A stretch of DNA of 64,000 bases from Gymnogyps californianus (GCF_018139145.2 NC_059474.1:40752344-40816343), one strand, 5' to 3'. Counted from the stretch's first letter, positions 15,237-26,247 are shown. A program made the numbers and translations. The notes: generated from the letters alone by a model not told the origin.

Positions 15237-15409
15237 CTGAAATAGGTGGACGCACCTGCCACAATTTTGCCATCAAATAAAACCATTTTGCACACATCTT
15301 CAATATCTCCTGCTTGTTGTATCCTTCCTTGCCTTTTTTTTCCCTCCTTCTTTATTTGCACATGCAAACATGCAGTTTCGGGTAATACATAACGAATTTT
15401 CCCCATATC
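15237..15409 (-). CDS. Candidate internal coding exon, gene unknown
   Basis: On the minus strand an open segment of 173 bases is bounded by consensus splice sites. Upstream is a pyrimidine tract of nine T ending in CAG just before GATATGGGG (acceptor AG at 15411-15410). Downstream is CAG followed by GTATAT (donor GT at 15236-15235). A second possible donor, GCAG then GTGCGT, would end the exon at 15256. The frame is open throughout and encodes about 57 residues: DMGKIRYVLPETACLHVQ, then a basic patch (KKEGKKRQGR), then an acidic to hydrophobic segment (DIEDVCKMVLFDGKIVAG). Composition is mixed and protein-like, unlike the hydrophobic chance frames elsewhere, and several CpGs survive in otherwise CpG-poor DNA. 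I do not recognise the protein family. If real, the exon would enter in phase 0 and leave in phase 2 (long form) or phase 1 (short form), as part of a minus-strand gene whose other exons lie outside the window or are unrecognised. A chance frame remains possible. Confidence 0.35.
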
Positions 15410-15730
15410 CTGAAAAAAAAATTAAAACTAACTTAGAACCAACATAGTAGGATACTATTTGCTCCACTGCAATTTTCACACTCTGAGGTCACAAAGTGAA
15501 ACCTCTACATATTCATGAGAAAGACCTGCTAAGCCAATAACGTTGCAAGAAGGCATTTATTAGTTTCCTTAATGATATTTTTCACCAATTACTTTTTTGT
15601 TTTTCCTTCTTGCAATTACTGCTGCCACCTTTCCCGTATCACACATGACTGTTTAGATACCCAGACATTCCTCTGGATTTCTGCTTTTGTTATTCTGCCA
15701 AATTTAGACTAGTCTAGAGTCTTGAGTTGC

Positions 15731-16606
15731 AGGGCTATGGATCTCATGGGGATGGCAGAGACATGGTGGGACAGCTCAGCGCCATAGAGTGCTGCCATGG
15801 ATGGATACCTGTTCTTTGGGAAGGGTGGACTGGGAGAGCAAGGAGGGGGAGTTGTCCTGAGCATGGAAGAGCCACAGGGCCTGCCTACAGCCTCTGCCTA
15901 GGGACAGATGATGAGGCAGCCTTGGCTGCAAAAAAAGACCTGGGGGTCCTCATAGACAGCAAGTTTAACATGAGCCAGCAATATGCCCCAGTGGCAAAGC
16001 AAGCCAGCAGAATCCTGGGATGCATTAGGCAGAGCATCAGGAGTGGAGGGAGGTCATCCTTCCCCACTGCTCAGCCCTGGCGAGATGCATCCACCATGCT
16101 AGGTCCAGTTCTGGGCTCCCCAGTGCAACAGAGACAAAGACATACCGGAGCACGTGCTGTGAAGAGCCAGGAAGTTGTTTAAGCAACTGAAGTAACTTTC
16201 ATATGAGCAGGGGCTGAGAGGGCTGAGACTGTTCAGCCTGGAGAAGAGAAAGCTCGGGGGGAATTGCATCAGTGTGTATAAATGCCTGTTGGGGGGTGGT
16301 AAAGGAGAAAGAGCCAGACTCTTCTCAGTGGTTCCCAGAGACAGGACAAGAGGCAATGGGCACAAACTGGAATTCAGGAAATTCCATTTAAACATTAGGA
16401 AAAAACTCTATTCCTGTAAGGGTGGTGAAACACTGGTACAGGTTGCTCATAGAGGTTGTGGAGTCTCCCTCCTTGAAGACACTCAAAAGCCAGCTGGGCA
16501 CAGCCCTGAACAAACCGCTCTAGGTGCCCTTGCTTTGGGCACAGGGATTGGACTAGACAGTTTCCAGACATCCCTTCCTACCTCAACTATTTTGAGATTC
16601 TGTGAT
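15731..16606 (+). mobile_element. CR1 LINE copy, 5'-truncated and internally deleted
   Basis: This is a decayed CR1 non-LTR retrotransposon. Near the left edge, in frame 2, ETWWDSS (TWWD at 15761-15772) followed by AMDGY and GGGVVL matches the CR1 endonuclease domain. After about 15900, in frame 1, KDLGVLIDSKFNMSQQ and RILGCI match the distal part of the CR1 reverse-transcriptase protein. Further on, in another frame (about 16300), RLFSVVPRDRTRGNGHKL and RKFHLN give the C-terminal end. The 3' UTR then follows (GAGGTTGTGGAGTCTCC, GGGATTGGACTAGA) and the element ends in GATTCTGTGAT at 16596-16606. Most of the endonuclease C-terminus and the reverse-transcriptase catalytic core are absent between the two coding fragments. 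Stops and frame changes make it non-functional. The left boundary is approximate. Confidence 0.93.
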
Positions 16607-16860
16607 ATTTAGTTCAGACAGATAACCACAGAACAAAACTTGAACAATCTGAGACCTAGGTGACTGTCAAATTCACCTATTTCCATGTTGTACTGCATCA
16701 TCTGTACTCATTTTGAGTAGGTGTCAAACGGGAAGATGTCAGTGCTCTTTGAACAATGTATGCAAGCAGCCCAGTCCTAAACATTATGTCAAGGACTTGT
16801 TATAAAATGAAAGAACATGATGTTACTGTGCTTTTTAACATCACAGAACAGCTGTTGTTC

Positions 16861-16865
16861 AGGAA
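16861..16865 (+). repeat. Target-site duplication AGGAA, left copy
   Basis: AGGAA directly precedes the LTR start TGTCCCG. An identical AGGAA directly follows the LTR end at 17673-17677. A perfect 5-bp match is what retroviral-type integration leaves. Confidence 0.8.
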
Positions 16866-17672
16866 TGTCCCGTCCCACTCAGTGGGTTTTGGGAAAGGTA
16901 GTTTGACACACTCTGGGTGGTGTGTGGGAGAAACAACAAAGTTCTCAGGAGGTTTAATCAAAATAACTTTACTTCCAAACTTTAAAACTTTCGGACCAAA
17001 TAAGGCACTTGGCAAAACTCTGACTGGTTTGCTTGGTTAGGCTTGCAGTATATTTCGAGAAGAGGAAGGAGAGAGAGAGGAAGGCGGGGGGGGGGCAGGG
17101 GGAGAGATCACCGGTCCGGGTACCAGCGTTGGTCCAGCCAATGCGGGAGGGTGTCTCTGGTCTGTGGGTGCGCTCGTCTTCTTCTTTTCCTCTTATTTCC
17201 CCCCTTTTTTTTTCTTCTTTTCCTCTTAGTCACCCCTTTTTTGGCACTTGCCTTCTCCTTCTATTCTTATCCTTCAATGTGGACTGCCTCTTATTTTAAT
17301 TAGCTTCACCCGCTATGTAAATTAGCACGCATGCTTCTTGCAGGCGTGGGGGCCAAGTCTTTTTGGTCTCGAATTGAGTTGGTGGTCGCGATCTCCCCCT
17401 GCCACATTTACCTTTCCCCTAGTTACTGCTGGCCTCACAGCTTCTTGGGCAATTCATCCAGCCTTTGACAGGCTACTCCCTCTTATCAGTCTTCAGCTCC
17501 TCTTCAAGGATCGTTAATTGCGAGTGTTTGAGACGTTCTTCAGACAGGCTCAGGGGATCTGACATCCTCCCCTGCACCCTTATCAAGTTTTGTCTCCTGC
17601 TGTTATCTTTTGGAGCAACCAGCTCTTTGTTCCAGGGGGTTACAAGCTTGTTTTTTCAGTTGGTCTCCTACA
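16866..17672 (-). mobile_element. Solo ERV LTR, minus strand, with intact 5-bp duplication
   Basis: The 807-bp element starts TGTCCCGT and ends CTCCTACA on the plus strand. On its own strand it therefore begins TGTAGGAG and ends GGGACA, giving the canonical TG...CA termini. It is flanked by identical AGGAA pentamers. Landmarks on the minus strand include an AATTAAAATAAGAGG stretch upstream of a GC-rich, pyrimidine-rich R region, and an ATTAAA poly(A) signal (TTTAAT on plus at 16953-16958) followed by TCCTGAGAACTTTGTTG. On the plus strand there are G runs at 17086-17095 and 17098-17102 and long T/C tracts at about 17178-17226. No gag, pol or env sequence adjoins it, so it is a solo LTR left by recombination between two LTRs. 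A 5-bp duplication fits ERVL-like (class III) elements better than 4- or 6-bp classes, but the family is not named here. Short frames across it are chance. Confidence 0.85.
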
Positions 17673-17677
17673 AGGAA
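17673..17677 (+). repeat. Target-site duplication AGGAA, right copy
   Basis: Right-hand partner of the AGGAA at 16861-16865. The bases beyond the five do not match (C on the left, A on the right), so the duplication is exactly 5 bp. Confidence 0.8.
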
Positions 17678-18086
17678 AGGGCATAGAACCTGAATGACAG
17701 CTGCCTCCTCAGTCAGCTTTCATGAAAAGTTTTTTTTAATCTACTCTTAGGTAAATGGATTTTTAACTTTAAATGAACATGCTTTTAAGGTCAACTGTTT
17801 CTGACTTTTTTTTCCTTGCTCCAGTCTCTGAAGTGAGTGAAGCTCTTAGAGTTACAAAAAAAAAAAAGAGCTTAAGCAGTCTTTGGATTCAGGTGCAATT
17901 GTGCCTTGATAGGAATAAATACAGCTAAATCACTGTTCTGTATCTTCTGCTATTTCCCCCCTCTTTCCTGATACATTTTCCTTTCTACCAGACTCATACA
18001 GACATTTATTTTTAACAACATCTTGCTATAGGATGCAACACAACAGCTATACTCAGCTATCTAATTTCATCTGTGATAGAGATAAA

Positions 18087-18222
18087 TCATAGAATCATTT
18101 AGGTTGGAAGAGACCTTTAGGATCATTGAGCCCAACCGTAAACCTAACACTGCCAAATCCACTACTAAACCATGTCCCTAAGCACCACGTCTACACATCT
18201 TATAAACACCTCCAGGGATGGT
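18087..18222 (-). mobile_element. CR1 LINE 3' tail, minus strand
   Basis: The plus strand reads TCATAGAATCATTTAGG then TTGGAAGAGACCTTTAGGAT, then CATTGAGCCCAACC, ACTAAACCATGTCCCTAAG, CACCACGTCTACAC and CACCTCCAGGGATGG. This is the reverse complement of the 3' end of a common avian CR1 subfamily. Only the 3' UTR-like end is present (5' truncation, normal for CR1). No target duplication is visible, as expected for CR1. The right boundary is approximate because homology fades after the GGGATGG motif. Confidence 0.9.
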
Positions 18223-21200
18223 GGTTGTCAAACTGTACAGGTCACCCTTGCACCACTGATCATCTTAAAGTCAGATTATCTGTAGCAATTAACCAGTCTT
18301 TCACCGTAGTCGGAGAGAAGGGCAGTTTCATATGAAGATTGATTCCTATCCTAAAACTAGTGTCCAGAATAGGTAAAATTAATCACTTTTCAGAAGTGTT
18401 TTTCTCAATTGCCTAACGAAAGCAATTTCAAACTATTTCCACATTCACCACTTCACTTTCTAGCCAGTATCAGTCAGATAAGGTGAATTCTGCCTTCACT
18501 CTCCAATGTAATTACTTTAAAAAAAAAAAATCTAGATTAGAGTATTTAAAAAAACAACTCAATATTTCACATTAATTGTTACTCATTATTTCAAATTTTA
18601 ACTTTTCAGGTGCAGTTACATAGGAACCTTCCCAGAAATATGAAAAGGTGTATCTCAGAATTGTTGAGGTCTGCAAGTGTTAGACTATATCTGACAATCT
18701 ACAGAAGTATGGAACACAACTTTTGGCAAAAATTTAGTGAATACAAATGCATAAGAACAAGTGCCAGCTGAATGAGCTGGATAGGTATTTTCTCGAAGTA
18801 ATGACGATGTGGAACTTAAGCACGACATTTGGTGCTCTTGAAATGGAGAGAGGAAAAAAAAAACAACTTGGAAGACTGAGTTAACAGAAAGGACTAAATT
18901 CCAGCTTTATATCACATTTCCATCAGATACAATCAGGCCAACTCACAGATAACCAGTAACCTGGAGAAGATAAGACAGTTAAAAAGGCTAGATCATATGA
19001 AAATCAGAATAAAAGACTGCAAAGTAGAGGAATAGAAATATACTAAGTGCATTCAAAGGGAAAAAATTTTAGCCATCTCTGTGAAAATATCTTCTAGCTA
19101 TTCTTGCAAAGGACTAAAGCAAAATTGCCAGGTCAGCCAGCTGAAATACTCAAGAAATGTCCAGCAGTGAGTTATGGATGGTAATACAGATACCAAAGGA
19201 AATAACAAGATTTTATTCCTTTTATGCCAACGAGCCTTAAAAGTGGGTGTTTAATTTAAATAACAAAAGGTATTTCATACATTCACTTCAGTATAAGCCT
19301 GGTTTAGTTGAATGAGATCCCTAGTAATGAAGGATAACTTTTATAATTTTGCAGAATAGCTAGATCAGAACCGAAAAAGTTTATGATCTTTCAAGGCATT
19401 GTCACCAATTACTGCAGTACTGAGATTTTATTCTATATCTTATATTTAAGATTTATGGAATGAGTGCATGTACTTGGGCATTGCTGAAAATTGAGGCATC
19501 TTTAATGAAAGCAAATTGCATAATACCTTAATCAAGAACTCTAGCCATGGAAAGACATGTAAACATACAACTGTAACATTTCTTACTAGAGGATGGTTTT
19601 ATCTACAAATGCTAGGTACCCAAACATTCATTTAAAAACCCTACAAAATGTCAGAGATATGAAACAATATACAGTAGCTAAGAAAGTGGAGAGGATGAGT
19701 CTCAGGATCCCTGGGCAAAATAAGTGCAAGGAGCCTGCTGCAGTAAGGCACAGAACTGAAATCTAGCAGATTCACAGGACAAATTCACCCATGAACATAG
19801 ATAAAGAAGTATTTAAAGGTAGAAGTTGGTTTGTTTTTATTTAAAATGATCTATTCCCTCTTCTCTTTTTCTACAGTTTTCCAAGAATAATTATTCCAGT
19901 CTGTCATTCAGTGGCTTTTCAAGCTGCAAATGTTTAAACTACTAAAAGACATGTAAGCACTGAGGGAGAATTCCCTCTTTGGAATCCCACTGTTAATTTG
20001 TACTTGTAATTCAGCTGCTTTTTTAAATTTTATTTTAGCAATCTACATTTTTAGCATTCTACAGTGTTTAGTACTGAAACATTTGCATGTAATTAGAGAG
20101 AGAAAGAAAGTGGTTATTATACCAATTATTGAGCTTAACTCTCCAATACATGAGCTCTTCTTCTTTCCGAACACAGATTGGCTTTCATTGTTTGCTAGTG
20201 TTTTCCTTTAAAATACCTCGGTCTCACAAATCCTGTAACATGGATCTAACCACCTTTCCTGGTTAATACAGAAAATGTGTGGAGTCGTACTAAGTCTATG
20301 AGTTAACACCAGCAGAGAAGCTAACAAAATAGACCTAACTTATGGGATAGGTTGTTAGTTATTTCATAGTACAGCGAGTCAGGATGAGCTGATTCTACTT
20401 ATTTTGTGCTCACATTTTATGAATTGTTGGTTAAGTAGCAAATACGGTAAAGATAGATAGAAATTCATAATGAAGGAAAATACTTGTCTCTGTCTTGCTT
20501 GTGGAGGATAATTCCCCTTTAAAAGTTTGTTTTCTTATCTTCTAAAATCTAAGGCAAAAAAGTTTCAATCCAGGTAGACAGATTGTGCCTGTTTTTATAC
20601 ATGCTCTTTTAAAAAAATCCAGTAGTCATGTCAGCAACACGTGCTGAAAATACACCACTTGGCAGTCTTTTTTTTCTCTTTGATTTATTCTAGATCAAGT
20701 CATTTGTGAGACAGGATGTATCTACTATTTGCCTCTTAATGCATAGTGGTCTATTTTCTATAGAACATGGAAGTACAGTGCATTGGTGAGAATTCAAAGA
20801 GCACATTGGCATAGTTTAAATACCTGCAAGGCTTCCAGACATGAAAGTTTCTTCATGTAGCCATGGAACTTCAGAATATTCCCAGAATTTAAAAATAAAT
20901 AAATTAATAATAATAAAATATATTTTTTTATATATGTATATAATTAGTTCTGAGCTTTTCAATGTGTTTCAATTACTTGTAAGGGGAATACAAAATTATG
21001 TTCTAAATTTATCTTGGCAAGCTAAATAAATAAGAAAAATCATCTAAATATTTGTCAGCCCTACATAGGCATATTCATTTATTCTAGTCTCTGTGCAGTT
21101 GGAACAGTTAAATAGATTACATATATCACCATGACAAAGATCAGCTATAGTAACCTGAAAATAGCATCAGCTTGCATTAATCAGTCACAAGAGGGATGTT

Positions 21201-23877
21201 CCCACATGACTGAGTTCCCTGTGAAGCCATTAAGCTCTGCTGAAAAAAGTCAGTTCATAGAACTGGTAATTCTGAGCTAAATTTACAATACAATGTAAAA
21301 ACAAACAAACAAACAAACAACCCCCCAACCACCCACAAACAGAACAAGGAAGCTCATCAATGAAGATTTAAAAAATCTTGACATTCACAAAAAAAAAAAT
21401 CTAGGCACTGAATAATACCAAGGTGTATTCACTTGCATCCCTTTGTGAATATTTTCCATAAACATTTTAGACATCTACATTTGAACTTTTTGCATAAACT
21501 AAAATGCTTTTTCTCAAACAGGTAAACATTTCTTATGAAAGCTCTTCAGTGAAATATAATATTTCTAGACTGTCAAAATTCAAACAAGGGGTTCTAGTAT
21601 GATTTATTACTGAACTGTGGTGTCAAAACAAGAGTTTTAATATACCTTAGGAAAGTTATTTCTTTTCATGGCATAGTAGATCGATGTTTGTTATAGGAGT
21701 TATTAGATTTTGTGGAGGGGATTGTCACTCATGAAAAACAAATTATACTGCCTAGAGAATGAAGAAAGCTGCATTTTTTTCCCTAGAATAAAACAGCATA
21801 CTAAGGATCTTCTATGGCAACTAAAGAGATTTTTGAGGCAAGACCATAAAAGTTAGTACACTTTCTCGTGCAAAATCTTAATGATTAGTAAACATATCAA
21901 GTCAAGTAATTGGAACCATTTCAATTTTTTTGGCAACACTTTCAGAAGTTTGCCTTGTCCATTAAAACTTTTTCCACATTTCCTTTTGAGTACCTGAAGC
22001 TTAGAACCAAGCTAGCCTAAGGACCCATTCTGGAACACTGTAAGAAGCTGTTTGACATTCAGTTTCAATTAGGCTGCCAGCAATGAATTGACACAGTAAG
22101 TCTAAGCCTTGACAACTAAACATGGAAAAGTAATGCTCATGAAATATTTAAGATCATCACACACCAAGCAATTGCAAGACTATATTGTGTCTCCAAAGGA
22201 TGCAACATTCTGGAAAGATATTTTGCAAAAATGTGACCAATAAAACCTTCTATTTTAAAGACTAGGAAAAAGAATTAAGTTAAAGTCTTTTTCCTTGCTA
22301 CCCAGAAAGTAAAAAAACATATAAAAGTTATGAAAATAATATAAACTAACCCATAAACATCTGAGATCATGTTAGAATATGCTGCATGTCTAAAGTTCTC
22401 TCACAATTTCAAATATAACAAGAATTCAAGTAATTGATCATTTTTCAGGGGCCTTTTCATAATCTATTTCTAAAATAGCAAACTATGTCTCCAGATTAAA
22501 ATATCAAGTAGTTACTTGTCTGATAAGTAGTAGTCAATTAACAAATATCACAGCCTACCACCTTCAGATTTTCTCCAGAAAAGATAGTTCCCTCAGTTGT
22601 TCAGATTCATACTTTGCTAAAAGATTTGAAAGAAATCATTCTGGGTTTAAATCAAAATTCCTTAGAACCAGATCTAGTAAAAAACCACAGAGATTCCTTC
22701 CATTTGCGTCAAAGCATCCAAGCAACCCTTGCATTTCTGAACTTGCCTGTGTGACTTCCTACTGAAACACACTAAAGAGCTGATATAATTCTTTAAGTGT
22801 TGAACGCACAAATTTCAGACATTTTTCATTTCCAACTAGTTTGTACATGTGTATATGCACCGCCTACCTTCTTAGTAACAAAAATCCAAATATTTTTATA
22901 GTGCCTGTTTTAAAGGCCTGACTCTATAAAAATCAGAGTCCCTTAAAACATGTTCTCTTGAGGATGGAGGTGAATGACCCAGTAGTAAAAGTACCTTCAC
23001 ATGTGGTGCCTGTATGCACAGATCAAACAGGTGTGTTGGGTCTACTCTAAGGTGTTGCATTTTGTTCCGTGCATGTTTGGGGACTTGCCATTACCTGCAG
23101 GGCGAGTCCATTTCTAGCATGCAGTATGAGGTGTAAACTGTCTTTTCGTTATAGTACATGCAGATAGCACCTTCACTAAAAAGATGTCATCCAAATTCCA
23201 AGAAGTAAGAATTTCTTTATTCTGTGCCATAACCTAAGCGAAGTTCTTTTCAATGTTCAAGGACTCAGCTTCTCATCAGACTCCATCTTCAAATCGTGAC
23301 AGAGCAGAGAATTAAACACATAACCTTTCACAAAAAAAGACAAATCTTCATTTAAACATTCATAATGCAATGGGTCATTAAAAAAAAAAAGAGGAAAATT
23401 AATCAAGATCTCATGTTTTCACATAAGGGATGAAAACCAACAGATGAAGTTCAGTTATCAGAATTCCATTTACAGTTGCTTGAAACAATTTCTCTGGTAG
23501 GTAGCTGAAAAGTAAAGTGACTTAGCGTCCCACAGTAAATCCAGCCAAGTACATTCATCAACAATAAGCTAGCTAAAAACCATTGTAGGAAAACACAGTT
23601 CCAAGAAAACTGCCCAGGAGGCAATTTACAAACTGATTTCCCCTAGCAAGCACCACTGTAAATGCTAACCTGGATGATTCAGACCTCGAGCACTGGATGT
23701 TTCCATGGGTCAGCTCATAATACTTAAATTTCTGTCTATGCTATTGCATGACCCAGTGACTGTAATAATTATGTTACTAATTTATACCATGAGGACTACA
23801 TAATAGTTGCATAAATATCAGGTTTGGCATACCACATCTTCAGTATGTCACAGACTTATTTTATAGAAGTAGGTACT
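18223..23877. other. AT-rich unique sequence, no gene seen
   Basis: No gene, LTR or CR1 recognised. It contains the (AAAC)n tract at 21299-21320 and several A runs. Open frames are short and unsupported. Confidence 0.55.
21299..21340. repeat. (AAAC)n microsatellite grading into A/C-rich sequence
   Basis: About five copies of AAAC (21299-21320) run into CCCCCCAACCACCCAC. It belongs to the set of A/C-rich patches found elsewhere in the window. Confidence 0.9.
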
Positions 23878-24134
23878 TGTCCTGGTTTCAGCTGGGATAG
23901 AATTAATTTTCTTCCTAGTAGCTGGTACAGTGCAGTGTTTTGGATTTAGTAGGAAAACAATGTTGATAACACACTGACGTTTTTAGGTGTTGCTAAGTAG
24001 TGTTTATACTAAGTCAAGGATTTTTCAGCTTCTCATGCCCAGCCAGCAAGAAGGCTGGAGGGGCACAAGAAGGTGGGAGGGGACACAGCCAGGACAGCTG
24101 ACCCAAACTGGCCAAAAGGATATTCCATACCATA

Positions 24135-24156
24135 TGACGTCACGCCCAGTATATAA
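24135..24156 (+). promoter_or_regulatory. CRE palindrome plus TATA box in LTR U3
   Basis: TGACGTCA, the consensus binding site of CREB/ATF factors, sits at 24135-24142, followed after CGCCCAG by TATATAA at 24150-24156. This is the expected core promoter of the LTR; transcription would start roughly 25-30 bases downstream, near 24180. The motifs are read directly from the sequence; promoter activity is inferred. Confidence 0.6.
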
Positions 24157-24338
24157 ACTGGGGGGAGATGGCCGGGAGGGGCGCATCACTGCTCAGGAAC
24201 TAACTGGGCATCTGTCGGCGAGTAGCGAGCACTTGCATTGTGCATCACTTGTTTTGTATTTTCTAATTCTTTTAGTAGTAGTATTGTCATTTTTAAATTA
24301 TTATTATTATTATCATTATTTTCCTTCCTTTCTGTCCT

Positions 24339-24344
24339 ATTAAA
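24339..24344 (+). terminator. LTR poly(A) signal ATTAAA
   Basis: ATTAAA lies in TCCTATTAAATTGTC, followed by CTTTATCTCAACCCAC. The same context (ATTAAACTGTCTTTATCT) appears in the minus-strand LTR at 10802-11042, and a mutated ACTAAA is at the same place in the copy at 27988. Confidence 0.6.
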
Positions 24345-25910
24345 TTGTCTTTATCTCAACCCACAAGTTTGGGGTTTTTTTTCGATTCTCTCCCTCATCC
24401 CACTGGGTGGGGGGACGGTTGAGCGAGCGGCTGCATGGTGCTTAGTTGCCGGCTGGGGTTAAACCACAACAGCACTTTACGTAGCTATTTTGACTCTTAT
24501 TTCAAAGACTATTTGTATGCTTGGTGATGAGGGCATTTCTGATGAACTATAGATTCCAACATCAGTATGCCTTTAAAAAATTGTTTTATAATGAAAGCAA
24601 AAGAATAAACAGACTAGAGACTATGGAGTTTCTGAGTTTCAAAGTCAGTCTTTGTAAAATAATTTGTCTGCTATGTTACACTAACTCTGCCAGCTTATCA
24701 TGTTTTGAGAATAATTATTCATTTCAGACTTTATAAACCCCAAGAAATTTGTTCTGTTCAGCTGTTAGCAGCTGGGTTGTACTGGATGGTTTAATAATGC
24801 AAAACCATCAGAAAACTGGATGCTCAAAGGCCAAACAATCCTCTCAAGAAGATGATCCATGCACAAAACCAGGTTTTCCTTAAATATAAGAATGCTAGGA
24901 TATTTGATAGGGAATGCTGTTTCCCTCACAGACAGAGCATTTAATAATTTCCTTCATTATCTATGAATTTTTAATGTTCTCTATGTTTGATAACAATTAA
25001 CTTTATGCCCTAAAATGCACAATTAGATGTCCATCTAGTAAACTACTGCTGGCTAAACAATACACTCAAAGTAATTTCCATCCTTACACTGATGTTTGAG
25101 GCTGGAAAATACCACCACTATCTTTAGTTCTAATCTTACTGTACTAGGGCCAAACACATTTTTCTTATTTCTGCAGCAGGTGAAATTAGTCATCCTTCTT
25201 TTCCAGCTCCTACTGCTAGCAAGGTTTAGTCTAATTCAGCACGTATAAGAGCCTACTAGACAACAGTGGGGAAATATCCTTCATTTTATCATCCTTATCT
25301 ACTTCTCCCCCCCACATTTTTTTGCATCCTATACATAGCACTAACAGCCCTCAACCTAAGTTCCTCAGGCCCCCTTTTCTTCACCCAGTGCTCAAACATC
25401 CACTGCTTTTCCCAGTTTCACATCCAACCTCATCCCACAGCCCCAGTAAAATTTTTTCTAAAGTTTATGACTGGCCTTGCAGGCACTTGGAGCCCATCAC
25501 ACTACTCTAGCCCTGTGATCCATTGCTCTGAGACTTGCGGCTGATTGTCAATACAACGCTGTCCATCACGAGGACACGAGTATGCCTGCCAGGCTACTCA
25601 TTTGAACACCCTGCCAAGCAGGAACAGTGCGTAGTTTCATACGCCCGTCTATCCCATGCTGTGCAAAACTGCAGTGACATTGGCAGAGGAATTTCATGAT
25701 ATACGTGGTTCAAAAGCACTGCTGAACAGTTTGAATATCATTAGCAGTTTCAAGAAAAGTAATCAGTGATTTAAAGAGCAGTAAACATTCTTAATAGTCC
25801 TGCGCTGTCTCCCACTGCAATCAATGTCAACACTTCCAGAACAAAGAGGTCTATTAAAATAATTGAAAAATACCATTCTGTCTGAGCCAACCCTGCTTCT
25901 CTTCGTGAGT

Positions 25911-25968
25911 GGTTGGGTTGTTTGGGTTTGGGTTTTTGTGTTTTGTTGGTTTTACTTTTCTTTTTTTT
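25911..25968. repeat. G/T-rich low-complexity tract
   Basis: GGTTGGGTTGTTTGGGTTTG followed by GGTTTTTGTG and more G/T sequence. GGG runs lie at 25915-25917, 25924-25926 and 25930-25932. It is the strand complement of the A/C-rich patches and resembles degenerate telomere-like TTTGGG units. Confidence 0.8.
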
Positions 25969-26247
25969 CCTGTTTCATTCAAAGATATTTATTTGAAGAA
26001 ATAAGAAAGGGAAACTGTTTTAAAAATAAATCATTTTAGAAAAAAATCTTCCACAAAATCATCATGAAAATAATTATGCAGTTTTTGTAAGATTTTAATA
26101 CTGGCAATAATAGAAACTAGACTAAATCTTGTGTATATAAGGTGTCACACGAACATCTTGTATGATATGACATTATCTTCTTCTCCTGGCCCATCCTTTT
26201 CTTTATTACGATAACTCTTAACACACTATCAGCCTGTTTTCCTCCTT

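Larger units (their letters stand above)
23878..24471 (+). mobile_element. Solo ERV LTR, plus strand, with promoter elements kept
   Basis: The 594-bp LTR begins TGTCCTGGTTTCAGC and ends GGTTAAACCACAACA, so it has TG...CA ends. The flanking pentamers are GTACT (23873-23877) and GCACT (24472-24476), a 5-bp target duplication with one transition. U3 carries a perfect CRE palindrome TGACGTCA (24135-24142), seven bases before TATATAA (24150-24156). An ATTAAA poly(A) signal lies at 24339-24344, after a TTA-rich tract (about 24297-24320). No viral coding sequence flanks it. U3 and the outer end are shared with the LTR at 27988, but the region between about 24180 and 24330 is unlike that copy, so it is a different subfamily. 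The 5-bp duplication and bird-wide look suggest an ERVL-type family. The near-perfect duplication and intact motifs suggest it is younger than its neighbours. Confidence 0.9.

Noticed and set aside
15727..16182. 151-codon open frame, longest in the window, as a cellular gene
   Set aside because: It lies within the CR1 copy and reads a wrong frame on the left and the CR1 reverse-transcriptase end on the right.
16274..16612. 112-codon frame as a gene
   Set aside because: It contains the CR1 C-terminal motif RLFSVVPRDRTRGNGHKL and then runs into the CR1 3' UTR.
17033..17303. Arginine/glycine-rich and phenylalanine-rich frames
   Set aside because: They arise from the GA-rich and T/C-rich tracts inside the minus-strand solo LTR.
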